Positions 7,058 to 13,818 of a stretch of DNA of 22,433 nucleotides are shown here, piece after piece; position 1 is the stretch's first letter; every line of letters starts with the position of its first letter. Both the position numbers and the translations under genes were made by a program. Location of the stretch: the IMG/VR virus record IMGVR_UViG_3300028590_000093, positions 1 through 22,433 of that record, one strand, 5' to 3'. Source of the stretch: a virus. The notes under the pieces are model-generated. The model was given only the letters and a program-made list of their open reading frames with translations, did no database searches and was not told the DNA's origin.

Positions 7058-7328
7058 GGCGCTCGCGATCCTCGACCGGCTGAAGGATCGGGAGCCGGCC
7101 GGCGACGGGAACCTCCGCCTCCGGGTGTCGCTCTATGAGAAGCTGTGCGGGGGGAACGTCCTGATCGAGAACGTCGAGTCCCCCGGCCGCCGGCATCTGA
7201 AACTCTCGATCACGGAGATTGACTCCGCGACGTGTCTCCCGGTCGGTCGGGTGACACTCTACCTTGAAGAAATCCGGCGACTCGGCCGGGCTCTGGTCCG
7301 ATGGTCAACTAAGTTTTCGGAGGCATGA
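6981..7328 (+). CDS. Hypothetical protein
   Basis: This 115-residue protein is not recognised. The N-terminal half is helical and basic (MTKRERAQIRAAHRALATGT, then KVEALAILDRLKDREPAG); the C-terminal half has strand-like segments (HLKLSITEIDSATCLPVGRV) and ends in a helix. ATG 6981 is chosen because GGGAGAGA lies upstream and the natural-looking protein begins there; the longer open frame upstream is a shadow of other genes. It overlaps the zinc-ribbon frame by 77 bases at its start, and its stop overlaps the next gene's start. Confidence 0.68.
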   Translation: MTKRERAQIRAAHRALATGTADGKVEALAILDRLKDREPAGDGNLRLRVSLYEKLCGGNVLIENVESPGRRHLKLSITEIDSATCLPVGRVTLYLEEIRRLGRALVRWSTKFSEA

Positions 7329-7642
7329 TGAGAGCGGTTTCTGTGTACGTGGCGGACTATGATTTGAACGTCGTCCGCCGGCGAACGGTCAAGGCCCTCC
7401 CCGGGCCGGAGGAGGAATTTCAGTGGGTCGAGTTGGTGGAGGGGGAGGGCGACAATCTCGGCGGCCGCCGGCTCCATCGTGAGGGGCTCTCCTATCGGGT
7501 CTTTGACTCCTGGGGAGCGGCTCGCGCTCATCTGGTGAAGAAACGCGAGGACGACGTCGATCAGTTCCGCCAGAGTCTTGAGCGATCGTTGCTCAGGGCG
7601 ACGGAGGCGCTCGCCATTCCTCCGACGGAGCCGGCGGCGTAG
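7328..7642 (+). CDS. Small hypothetical protein upstream of the tail fibre
   Basis: This protein of about 104 residues is not recognised. It starts with strand-like segments (MRAVSVYVADYDLNVVRRRTVKAL), has an acidic turn-rich middle, and ends with a helix (AARAHLVKKREDDVDQFRQSLERSLL). Two adjacent ATGs exist at 7325 and 7328; the second is preferred because GGAGG (7319-7323) is too close to the first. The start overlaps the previous stop, so translation is probably coupled. The tail fibre gene follows after 24 bases. Confidence 0.68.
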   Translation: MRAVSVYVADYDLNVVRRRTVKALPGPEEEFQWVELVEGEGDNLGGRRLHREGLSYRVFDSWGAARAHLVKKREDDVDQFRQSLERSLLRATEALAIPPTEPAA

Positions 7643-7666
7643 CATCTCCCCGCGAGGGGGTGAGGG

Positions 7667-9070
7667 ATGCCGACGTTCAATCAGGTTCCGTACGGGTGGT
7701 TTCAGTCGGGCACGCGCTACAAGGGCGTAGGCTCGGGGTCGGGAACGGCCGGGGCTCCGGGGTCGAAGTGGCGGACCGGCTCCGGCGCTCCCTCGGACTC
7801 CCTGGGGGCGAACGATGATCTATACCTCGACACGGCGACGGGCAACGTTTACGTGAAGTCGGGGGGCGCCTACTCCCTCTCCGTCAACATCACGGGCCCG
7901 GCGGGCAGCAATGGCACGAATGGAACGGACGGGTCCGACGGAGCGGACGGACGGAGCGCGTATCAGGTTGCCGTGGACGACGGCGGGTTCGTCGGCGACG
8001 TGTCGGCGTGGCTCGCCTCTCTGGTGGGGCCGGCTGGAACGAACGGGACCAACGGCGTCGACGGGGCGACGTGGCGCAGCGGGAGCGGGGCTCCGGACAA
8101 CGGGACCGGCGTCAATGGCGACTACTATCTCCGGACGTCGAACGGAGACGTCTATCTCCGATCGGGCGGGACGTACACAGTAACCGCGAACCTGATGGGC
8201 CCGGCCGGGGCGAACGGCTCGAACGGGCTGGACGGTCTACAGATGTCCGGCCGGCTCACTCTCGAAACCGGGGTGGCGGTCTCGACGTCCGATCAGGTTG
8301 CGAAGTCGACGCTGTACTACACGCTTTACGACGGTTGCCGAATCACGATTTGGGATGGCTCGGCGTGGGTCACTCGAACGTTCCCGTCCGAACTCTCCCT
8401 CACGCTGGCGTCTCTGACGAGCGGGAAGAATTACGACGTTGTCGCCTACTGGACTGGCTCCGCGGTCGCAATCGATCTGATGCCGGCGTGGGCGAGCGAC
8501 ACGGGGCGGGCCAGCGGGACGGGCGTGGTCGTCTTCAAAGACGGGATTCTTGTCAACAACGCCTCATTCACCGGCGTCCGGAACGGGGCGTCGATCGGGG
8601 CGAATCAAGGAACGGTTGTCGGGACGATCCGTACGACATCGACGAGCGGGACGGAGGATTCGCTGACAAAGCGGTTCGTCTGCAATTGGCTGAATCCCGT
8701 TCCGCGGATCATGTACAAGACGGACGCGACGCTCCATACGCTCACGCCGGTTACGGTCCGCGGATGGAATGGGGCGACTCACGCGCTCGAATGGATTCAG
8801 ACGAGTCCGCGGGATGGCGTGCTGTTGACGCTCACCGGGGCTCTAACGTCCAGCACGACGGGATCGCAGGGGGCCCGTCTGGCGTTGGGGGCGAATACGA
8901 CAACGATGAGCAAGACGATCGATATCAGCGGTTACACGTTCGGCGGCGGGGTGTCTCTGGTTCAGCATCCCAACAACGGTTGGAAAGCGTATTACGTGGT
9001 CGAGTCGGCAACCGGGAACGGGACGACGACGTTTTATTACTATGAAATCGAGGCGGTGATTCAGGCATGA
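7667..9070 (+). CDS. Collagen-like tail fibre / adhesin
   Basis: This 467-residue protein is probably a host-recognition fibre. Three collagen-like Gly-X-Y segments (GPAGSNGTNGTDGSDGADG at 78-96, GPAGTNGTNGVDG at 121-133, GPAGANGSNGLDG at 178-190) would form trimeric shafts. They are separated by a repeated module of about 46 residues (35-80 and 136-181) with the pattern WRxGSGAP, YL, VYxxSGGxY, GPAG, common in phage fibres. The segment AYQVAVDDGGFVGDVSAWLASLVGPAG also matches the usual fibre linker pattern. Residues 195-467 are beta-rich, Thr/Ser/Gly-rich and probably form the tip or receptor-binding part. GAGGGGGTGAGGG lies just before ATG 7667. Its position between terminase and portal, far from any tail gene, is unusual. 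The next gene overlaps by ATGA. Confidence 0.88.
   Translation: MPTFNQVPYGWFQSGTRYKGVGSGSGTAGAPGSKWRTGSGAPSDSLGANDDLYLDTATGNVYVKSGGAYSLSVNITGPAGSNGTNGTDGSDGADGRSAYQVAVDDGGFVGDVSAWLASLVGPAGTNGTNGVDGATWRSGSGAPDNGTGVNGDYYLRTSNGDVYLRSGGTYTVTANLMGPAGANGSNGLDGLQMSGRLTLETGVAVSTSDQVAKSTLYYTLYDGCRITIWDGSAWVTRTFPSELSLTLASLTSGKNYDVVAYWTGSAVAIDLMPAWASDTGRASGTGVVVFKDGILVNNASFTGVRNGASIGANQGTVVGTIRTTSTSGTEDSLTKRFVCNWLNPVPRIMYKTDATLHTLTPVTVRGWNGATHALEWIQTSPRDGVLLTLTGALTSSTTGSQGARLALGANTTTMSKTIDISGYTFGGGVSLVQHPNNGWKAYYVVESATGNGTTTFYYYEIEAVIQA
7769..8209 (+). repeat. Two diverged copies of a fibre module
   Basis: Bases 7769-7906 and 8072-8209 encode two aligned 46-residue modules. Both start with W-R-x-G-S-G-A-P, contain Y-L and V-Y-x-x-S-G-G-x-Y, and end in G-P-A-G before a collagen-like run. 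The copies have diverged at DNA level, so this is an old duplication within the fibre gene. Confidence 0.8.
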
Positions 9071-9522
9071 TTGACATCGAAGCGGCGAAGCGGTTGGCGG
9101 TTCCCGTTCTGGCGTTGATGGATCGCCTCCGGGCGGACGGAATCCCCGTGAGCGGGGTCTCCCGGCCGTCGGAGGAGGAGCCGCTCGGCCGGATCGATTT
9201 TCCGTTCGAGGCGACGGACCAGCAGCGGGACGCGGCGAACGCTCTCCTCGCCTCCTGGGATTGGACGCCGGCCGATCCCGCCTTGTCCGCCCCGAACGCC
9301 TCTTGCCGTCTGGCTCTGATCGAGTTCGGGATCTTTCCGTGGGCCGTCGATGCCGCAATCGCCGCGATCGAGGACGACGCGAAGCGGGCCCGCGTGCAAA
9401 CGATGTGGGAATACTTCGATCGGTTCCGGTCGGACGATTCCGTGTTGCTGGAGATGGCGGCTCTCCTGGGGATCACGGAGGAGGCGCTCCCGGTGATGTT
9501 CGCGCGTGCCGCTCAAATCTGA
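9067..9522 (+). CDS. Small protein paired with the tail fibre
   Basis: This 151-residue protein has a helical N-terminus (MIDIEAAKRLAVPVLALMDRL), a linker and a helical C-terminal part with the pattern W-x-Y-F-D-R-F-R-S-D-D-S-V-L-L-E-M-A-A-L-L-G-I-T (about 119-142). Similar short proteins with an LG-[IL]-T near the C-terminus are often found right after tail fibre genes in phages and prophages; their function is not known, and some are treated as fibre accessories. The ATG overlaps the fibre gene stop, so the two are probably made together. Promoter B begins within its last codons. Confidence 0.7.
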   Translation: MIDIEAAKRLAVPVLALMDRLRADGIPVSGVSRPSEEEPLGRIDFPFEATDQQRDAANALLASWDWTPADPALSAPNASCRLALIEFGIFPWAVDAAIAAIEDDAKRARVQTMWEYFDRFRSDDSVLLEMAALLGITEEALPVMFARAAQI

Positions 9523-9564
9523 TATCGAATTAGTATTGACGGTCCCGGCGGCCGTCGATAGATT
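9516..9564 (+). promoter_or_regulatory. Promoter B with palindromic operator
   Basis: Operator AATCTGATATCGAATT (9516-9531) is followed by -35 TTGACG (9536-9541), a 17-bp spacer and -10 TAGATT (9559-9564). It overlaps the end of the preceding gene and drives the gene at 9624. Confidence 0.85.
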
Positions 9565-9599
9565 GAGCGTGTCGGCAATCGCCGGCAACGGCGAACGGA

Positions 9600-9611
9600 G
9601 CCGAGCAATCC
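9600..9611 (+). promoter_or_regulatory. Conserved leader box, copy B
   Basis: GCCGAGCAATCC in the leader of the gene at 9624, running directly into the Shine-Dalgarno site CGGAGG. Identical to copies A and D. Confidence 0.7.
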
Positions 9612-9623
9612 GGAGGCGACATC

Positions 9624-10298
9624 ATGACGGCGATCGAAACTCCCGAAATTCTGACGCGGAACGGAATCGAGGTTGTCGAGACGACGGTCGGTCCGCGGGC
9701 AAAGGTGACGTGCGATCGGTGCGGCGGAACCGGACGTTTCTCCCATTGCGAACAGTGGGGATCGCGGTGTTTCGATTGTGACGTAGCCTCCGGCGGGAAG
9801 AACATCGGGTTTCAGTTCATCCCGGTTGAAAAGGCGGTTAAGCGCCTCAAACGGAGCGAGGCGATTGCGCGGCGGGTGGCGAAGAATGCGGCCGAGCGGG
9901 AGGAGCGGCTCCGGGCCCTCGATCTCCGGATCGACGTCGATCTGGCGGACGTTCAGGCGGCCGGGGTGGAGTTCGCTCGCCGGCAGGAGGAGGCTCGGCG
10001 GGCCGCTCAGAAGTTCATCGGAAAGCCGGGCGAGCGGATGACGTTCGTTGCTCGCCTCTCGTTCGTCACGGACTTTCAGTCGAGCTATGGGGTTCGCGTT
10101 CTCTGCCGGTTCGACGCCGACGGTTCCGCCGTGGTGTGGTGGACGACGTGGAGTGCGTTCCCTGGGGATCTCCGAAAGGGGGATCTCGTTGAGGTCACGG
10201 CAACGATCAAGGCGCACGGGGAGTACAAGGGGAACAAGCAAACCGAAGTCTCTCGGCTGAAACTGGTCCGCGTCGTCGAGGCGGCGCCGGAGGAGTGA
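9624..10298 (+). CDS. Zinc-ribbon plus OB-fold-like nucleic-acid-binding protein
   Basis: This 224-residue protein has three parts. Residues 30-52 hold a DnaJ-like zinc ribbon (C30-xx-C33 GGTGRF, then C49-xx-C52). Residues about 70-135 form a long charged helix or coiled coil rich in Arg/Glu/Ala. Residues 140-218 look like a single OB-fold-type beta barrel (strands around FVARLSFVTDF, YGVRVLCRFDA, VVWWTT and GDLVEVTATIKAHGEYKGNKQTEV), a pattern seen in phage proteins that bind single-stranded DNA. It is probably a DNA-binding replication or recombination protein; the OB assignment is by pattern, not search. It is alone between promoters B and C, so its expression is set by its own operator. 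SD GGAGG lies 8 bases before ATG 9624. Confidence 0.72.
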   Translation: MTAIETPEILTRNGIEVVETTVGPRAKVTCDRCGGTGRFSHCEQWGSRCFDCDVASGGKNIGFQFIPVEKAVKRLKRSEAIARRVAKNAAEREERLRALDLRIDVDLADVQAAGVEFARRQEEARRAAQKFIGKPGERMTFVARLSFVTDFQSSYGVRVLCRFDADGSAVVWWTTWSAFPGDLRKGDLVEVTATIKAHGEYKGNKQTEVSRLKLVRVVEAAPEE

Positions 10299-10347
10299 AA
10301 TCTGATATCGGATTTCTGTTGACGATCTCCGGCGTGGCCGATATCTT
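10299..10347 (+). promoter_or_regulatory. Promoter C with palindromic operator
   Basis: Operator AATCTGATATCGGATT (10299-10314) begins right at the stop of the upstream gene, followed by -35 TTGACG (10319-10324), a 17-bp spacer and -10 TATCTT (10342-10347). It drives the gene at 10414 and the run of genes to 12470. Confidence 0.87.
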
Positions 10348-10385
10348 CTGACGTGTCGGGGTTCACTCGACGACGGCGAACCCCG

Positions 10386-10397
10386 GCCGAGCAACGG
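10386..10397 (+). promoter_or_regulatory. Leader box, copy C, with a hairpin before it
   Basis: GCCGAGCAACGG matches the other boxes in its first nine bases. Just upstream GGGGTTC (about 10358-10364) can pair with GAACCCC (about 10378-10384). The box leads into the ribosome site GGGGAGGGA before ATG 10414. The other three leaders do not preserve this exact stem. Confidence 0.55.
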
Positions 10398-10413
10398 GGA
10401 GGGAGTTCAGGAA

Positions 10414-10974
10414 ATGGCAAAACACACTCATACGGGCGAGTGTCAGATTTGTTGCCGCCGGCAAGCTGTTCTCGTTCGAGGCGGCCGGATCGCGAAACAC
10501 GGCTACACGGTGGACGGGTATTTCAACGGCACGTGTCACGGGGCCGGGCATCCTCCGTTCGAGCATTCGTGCGACGCGACGAAAGCGGCGATCAAGGGGA
10601 CGGAGGATCAGATCGCCAAGATTCGGAAAGGGATCGAGAACCTCCGGGCGAATCGGAAAGATCGAGGCGCTCAGGCGTGGTTCTTTGTCCGTTCGTCGTT
10701 CCGGTCCAAGTTTTCGTATTGGGTCGAGATCCGCGTCGATCGCTCCGGAGCGGCGACGTTTGGCGTCGAGGTCGGAGATCCGAGTAAGCGGCACAACCTC
10801 TACGTGAGTCCTGGGGCGCCGGTCGAGGAGATCGCGAAGGATCTCGACGAGGAGTATTGCAACGGTCTCGCGCGGCAGATCGCCGGGCTGACTCTGTGGC
10901 TCAAAGATGCGAAAGCGAGGGTTGCGACATGGGCTCCGAAGGATCTGACGCCGGTAACTCTGGCCGGGATTTGA
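10414..10974 (+). CDS. Cys/His-rich zinc-finger protein
   Basis: This 186-residue protein opens with a Cys/His-rich module (C10-xx-C13, H29-G-Y, C41-H42, H46, H51, C53) that probably binds zinc. I have an impression of related proteins with the pattern C-x-x-C, G-G-R-I-x-x-H-G-Y and C-x-G in GC-rich bacteria and phages, of unknown function. Residues 54-80 form a Lys-rich helix, and 88-125 have strand character (WFFVRSSFRSKFSYWVEIRVDR). The C-terminal part is helical. It is the first gene after promoter C, with GGGAGG upstream of ATG 10414. The next gene starts within its last 46 bases. Confidence 0.72.
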   Translation: MAKHTHTGECQICCRRQAVLVRGGRIAKHGYTVDGYFNGTCHGAGHPPFEHSCDATKAAIKGTEDQIAKIRKGIENLRANRKDRGAQAWFFVRSSFRSKFSYWVEIRVDRSGAATFGVEVGDPSKRHNLYVSPGAPVEEIAKDLDEEYCNGLARQIAGLTLWLKDAKARVATWAPKDLTPVTLAGI

Positions 10975-11285
10975 TCGTTCAGGCATATCCGAAGCTGGAA
11001 GCCGTCCCCGTGGAACGTTGCCCGTTCTGCGGGGGCGAGACGGAATATCGCATTCAGTCCGGGGCAACGTTCTGCGTCCCGGACTGCGGCGGTTGGAAGC
11101 CGGCCGACGAGCCGTGGCAACAGGAGATGGCGTTAGAAGATCCCCGGCTCGACAACGATCCGGAGGCGTTGAGGATGCGGGCGGCGTACGCGGCCGCTCT
11201 CGAACAATCAGGGGGTGACGTATGGGGGGCGTGGGAGATCCTGGGGATAGTCAAGCCGACTCCCCGGCCGAAGATCGAGGGTTGA
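10929..11285 (+). CDS. Small zinc-ribbon protein
   Basis: This 118-residue protein carries a four-Cys ribbon (C31-PF-C34 and C49-VPD-C53) in the arrangement CPFCGG, a beta-hairpin, then C-x-x-x-C, typical of short phage zinc ribbons, and a helical C-terminal part (residues 68-105). The function is unknown; a role in binding nucleic acid or a protein partner is inferred. ATG 10929, inside the end of the previous gene, is chosen because GAGGG lies about 7 bases before it; the frame further upstream is a shadow of that gene. It overlaps the next gene by 64 bases. Confidence 0.7.
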   Translation: MGSEGSDAGNSGRDLIVQAYPKLEAVPVERCPFCGGETEYRIQSGATFCVPDCGGWKPADEPWQQEMALEDPRLDNDPEALRMRAAYAAALEQSGGDVWGAWEILGIVKPTPRPKIEG

Positions 11286-11644
11286 AGCGGGATGAGTGTT
11301 TCTCCCGCCTCGCGGCGTTCGTGGACATGACGTGCCGGCTCTGCGGGGTCGAGGAGAATCAGACGATCGAGCGGATTTGCTATGAGGTCGCGGCGCCTGT
11401 CGAGTCTGATCCCGGGCAACCCGGTTGGCGTCTCGCGGTCTTGCTCGCGTGCCGGAAGTCGGTCGATCTGATCGAACAGTTCGAGGCGGCCGAGCGAGAT
11501 CCGCCGGCGCCCCCCCCTCCGCCGCCGATCCCCCGTTGCCCGAACTGCGGGTCGGAGTGCCGGCTCGGGTTCCCTGTTACCGCGTGCGCGGCGTGCGGAT
11601 ACCGTTGGCGTCCGCCGCCGACAGTCCCCCCGATGAGGAATTGA
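11222..11644 (+). CDS. Protein with polyproline linker and C-terminal zinc ribbon
   Basis: This 140-residue frame has a helical N-terminal domain with several Cys (C26, C38, C41, C53), a linker of eight prolines in ten residues (about 94-104), then a zinc ribbon C106-PN-C109 with C122-AA-C125. The ribbon is convincing; the role is unknown. The start is uncertain: ATG 11222 has a G-rich site upstream but overlaps the previous gene by 64 bases, and TTG 11282, overlapping the previous stop, is the alternative. With the shorter start the protein still holds all the Cys residues listed. Confidence 0.65.
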   Translation: MGGVGDPGDSQADSPAEDRGLKRDECFSRLAAFVDMTCRLCGVEENQTIERICYEVAAPVESDPGQPGWRLAVLLACRKSVDLIEQFEAAERDPPAPPPPPPIPRCPNCGSECRLGFPVTACAACGYRWRPPPTVPPMRN

Positions 11645-11648
11645 GACG

Positions 11649-12035
11649 ATGGAGAAAGACGAAAAGCCGGCGTCGATGCGATGGATCTCGATTCCCCTCC
11701 GCGTCGAAAACGTCGTGGTCGAGGAGAGGATTCACGTTGAGGCCCGGTTCCTGGGGCTCCATCTGTGGGGCGGGGAGATCCGCCTACACGTGATCGAGCC
11801 GGGGGAGAAATACGGTTGGTTTCCGTGTCCCGTGTACGTTCTCCGGTCGGACTTGAAGTGCGATCCGGTGTTCCTTCACGGAAGCCGGTTCCGGCTCCTG
11901 GGGAGCGTTCAGTCGGACGTAGGCGGCCGATGCGTGGTTCGACACGTGTTCCTCGACGGGGATCAGTGGTCGAGGAATCAGGGGGTCCAATGCGTGTTAG
12001 GATCTCTCGAAGTCAATTTGAATCCGGAGGGTTGA
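11649..12035 (+). CDS. Hypothetical beta-rich protein
   Basis: This 128-residue protein is not recognised. Alternating hydrophobic stretches (MRWISIPLRVENVVVEERIHVEARF, IRLHVIEPG, RFRLLGSV) point to a mainly beta fold. It has no signal, membrane segment or metal motif. ATG 11649 has GAGGA about 9 bases upstream and follows the previous gene after four bases; the next gene follows after three. It belongs to the promoter C operon. Confidence 0.7.
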   Translation: MEKDEKPASMRWISIPLRVENVVVEERIHVEARFLGLHLWGGEIRLHVIEPGEKYGWFPCPVYVLRSDLKCDPVFLHGSRFRLLGSVQSDVGGRCVVRHVFLDGDQWSRNQGVQCVLGSLEVNLNPEG

Positions 12036-12038
12036 GAA

Positions 12039-12470
12039 GTGGTCAACGTTAAGCATCTCGGGGACGTCGTTCCCCGCGTCTATCTGCGGGCCCCTGGGGT
12101 CTCGGTTCCCGTGATGCTCACCGGGGCGGTCCGGGAGATCGAGGTCCGCGGGGACGTCCGGGAACGCCGGGCTCTGACGCTCACGGTCTACCGTTGCCAC
12201 GACGGGGAGTTCGCCGTCAACGTGGCCGCGTCGTCCGAGTGGAAGGGGGAGGAACAAGGGCATCAAGTCGCCTACTTCGGGCGGCCGGCGCAGATCGCCG
12301 CCGCGCTGTCGATGCACAACCCCTTGCCGGAGGGGTGGGGGTTCCCGCCTCACGCGAAATACGCGAAGCAACAGGAGGCGCTCCAAGCGGAGATCGGCCG
12401 CGTGTTCGCCGACGCGGCGTTCCTGATGATGATCGAGATGGAGTGGGCCGATCCCGCTCCCGTCGGTTAG
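12039..12470 (+). CDS. Hypothetical protein, last gene before promoter D
   Basis: This 143-residue protein is not recognised. The first 65 residues look beta-rich (MVNVKHLGDVVPRVYLRAPG, then REIEVRGDV, RRALTLTVYR), and residues 80-140 are helical (YAKQQEALQAEIGRVFADAAFLMMIEMEW). The start is GTG 12039 with GGAGGG about 9 bases upstream. It closes the promoter C operon, and operator D starts one base after its stop. Confidence 0.7.
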   Translation: MVNVKHLGDVVPRVYLRAPGVSVPVMLTGAVREIEVRGDVRERRALTLTVYRCHDGEFAVNVAASSEWKGEEQGHQVAYFGRPAQIAAALSMHNPLPEGWGFPPHAKYAKQQEALQAEIGRVFADAAFLMMIEMEWADPAPVG

Positions 12471-12471
12471 A

Positions 12472-12520
12472 AATCTGATATCAGATTGTGTTGACACGCG
12501 GAGCGGGTGGTCGATATCTT
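12472..12520 (+). promoter_or_regulatory. Promoter D with perfect palindromic operator
   Basis: AATCTGATATCAGATT (12472-12487) is a perfect 16-bp palindrome, followed by -35 TTGACA (12491-12496), an 18-bp spacer and -10 TATCTT (12515-12520). It is the best-matching member of the set and is probably the strongest. It drives the operon from 12584 to 15222. Confidence 0.9.
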
Positions 12521-12557
12521 CTCCCGTGTCGACACACGTCGACGACGGCGCACCGGA

Positions 12558-12569
12558 GCCGAGCAATCC
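12558..12569 (+). promoter_or_regulatory. Conserved leader box, copy D
   Basis: GCCGAGCAATCC, identical to copies A and B, runs directly into the Shine-Dalgarno site GGGAGG before ATG 12584. A short inverted repeat GTCGAC/GTCGAC separated by four bases lies upstream in the same leader. Confidence 0.7.
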
Positions 12570-12583
12570 GGGAGGATGGACAG

Positions 12584-13045
12584 ATGGCCGACAAGACTTG
12601 GAACGTGATCGGGGTTGATCGGGTCGCTCGCAAAGTCGTCGTGTACGCATGCGAGAACAAGCCGCAACAACGGCAGATGCTCGCGGCTCTCCTGGGGAGC
12701 GGGTGGCAGGCTCTCGCCTCCGAAGCAAAGGTGACGATCGAAGACACGATTGCCCGTCTCCGGGAGGAGTGGGCGGAGGCGCCGATCGAGATCGGGGACG
12801 CGGCCGATGTTCTGGAGATCGCCGCTCGTCCGACGCTGCAAAGTCTGACGAAGGAACTCACGGCGTTCTCGACGTGGTTCGAGTTCGCGGAAGCGATGCA
12901 CGCCGGGTATGTTCCGACGTTCATGCTCACGCCGGGCAAGTCTCAGGCGACGCTCGCGAAGAATGATAAGGTCCGGGATCTGGCTCGGCGCGTCGCCGAG
13001 TTGGGATTCAAGGTTCACAAGCCGGCCGGGCCGATGCCGTGGTAA
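12584..13045 (+). CDS. Hypothetical protein, first gene after promoter D
   Basis: This 153-residue protein is not recognised. The N-terminus looks like a small alpha/beta unit (WNVIGVDRVARKVVVYACEN), followed by charged helices (TIEDTIARLREEWAEAPIEI, LQSLTKELTAFSTWFEFAEAM) and a basic C-terminus. ATG 12584 is chosen over an upstream start in the same frame because GGGAGG lies 8 bases before it and the longer form would begin within the promoter. As the first gene of the operon with the best promoter, it should be the most highly expressed product of the inserted block. Confidence 0.75.
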   Translation: MADKTWNVIGVDRVARKVVVYACENKPQQRQMLAALLGSGWQALASEAKVTIEDTIARLREEWAEAPIEIGDAADVLEIAARPTLQSLTKELTAFSTWFEFAEAMHAGYVPTFMLTPGKSQATLAKNDKVRDLARRVAELGFKVHKPAGPMPW

Positions 13046-13057
13046 AGGGGGTGGGGA

Positions 13058-13474
13058 ATGGACGGGGTTCCGTCGATGGTATTCGTGAGCGAGCGGATCG
13101 CGAGGAATGTCCGCTCGCTCGGTGTCACGCTGGAGGAGGCGGCCGCGGCGTTCCGCGGGGCCGGGGTAAACGCCGAGCGGCTCTCCGCGAAACTGGCGGA
13201 TCTCAACTCGATCCCGGTCGAGACGGTGCCGGACTTCACGCGGCCGAAGGTGAAACAGTCCCGGCTCGTCTCGGCGTGCGGGTTCACCGAATACGATCCG
13301 GAGGACGCCGATTGGGCGGTTCCGGCGGGGCTCGCCAGATGGGAGACGGTCGAGGTCGAATGCGACGTCGTCTATCTGATCGATCCGGGGATGTTTCAGA
13401 TCGGGGCCGGGTTCGATCCGTCGTTCGGGGTGAAGTCGATCATGAGGAACCCGGCTCCCTGGGAGTTGCCGTGA
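13058..13474 (+). CDS. Hypothetical protein
   Basis: This 138-residue protein is not recognised. The N-terminal half is helical (VFVSERIARNVRSLGVTLEEAAAAFRGAG, then LSAKLADL); the C-terminal half looks beta-rich (WETVEVECDVVYLIDPGMFQIGAGF). It has no membrane segment or metal motif. ATG 13058 has a G-rich ribosome site. Its stop overlaps the GTG of the next gene. A competing frame from 13039 overlaps it but reads as Arg/Gly-rich noise before 13471. Confidence 0.72.
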   Translation: MDGVPSMVFVSERIARNVRSLGVTLEEAAAAFRGAGVNAERLSAKLADLNSIPVETVPDFTRPKVKQSRLVSACGFTEYDPEDADWAVPAGLARWETVEVECDVVYLIDPGMFQIGAGFDPSFGVKSIMRNPAPWELP

Positions 13475-13818
13475 GCCGTCCGCGTCGTCCGCCGATGGAG
13501 GAGTTCCTCCGGCAAGTCGCGTCCCTCCTCCTCGCGGTGGGGTGGACGGACGACGGGCGGACGCAGACGGAGACGGTCCGCATCCCGACGACGCGCTCCC
13601 CGGTGTTCGGCGGGGCCGGCGGGGAGATCCGGACGTTCGGCGGCCGGCGGCGGTTCAAGCGTGGCGAGGAGAGGGTGACGATCGGGGCCCGGTCGATCGC
13701 GTGGTTCCGCGTCGGGGACCGGGGCCGGTTCGTCGAGATGATCGCAGTTCGGAAAACGGTCGAGGCGGTCGAGGCCCCGGAGTTCGGGCCCGTGTTCCGT
13801 CCGGCGAAGGGGGAGTGA
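13471..13818 (+). CDS. Small basic hypothetical protein
   Basis: This protein of about 115 residues is not recognised. It begins with GTG 13471, overlapping the previous stop (GTGA). It has a short basic start (MSRPRRPPMEEF), a helix, a Gly/Arg-rich loop region (about 48-70) and strand-like segments (VTIGARSIAWFRVGDRGRFVEMIAV). Its stop overlaps the start of the next gene (TGATG), so the run 13058-15222 forms a tightly coupled translation series. Confidence 0.65.
   Translation: MSRPRRPPMEEFLRQVASLLLAVGWTDDGRTQTETVRIPTTRSPVFGGAGGEIRTFGGRRRFKRGEERVTIGARSIAWFRVGDRGRFVEMIAVRKTVEAVEAPEFGPVFRPAKGE

Noticed and set aside
8925-8940. GATCGATATCAGCGG as an operator
   Set aside because: It is within the tail fibre coding sequence and lacks the AATC arm and any promoter elements.
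7994-9045. Long alternative plus frame inside the tail fibre gene
   Set aside because: The fibre frame has clear collagen and module repeats; the alternative is Arg/Gly-rich and has no start signal.
13039-13470. Upstream extension of the gene that starts at 13471
   Set aside because: It overlaps the better gene 13058-13474, and the extension reads as Arg/Gly noise; the GTGA overlap at 13471 is the usual arrangement here.
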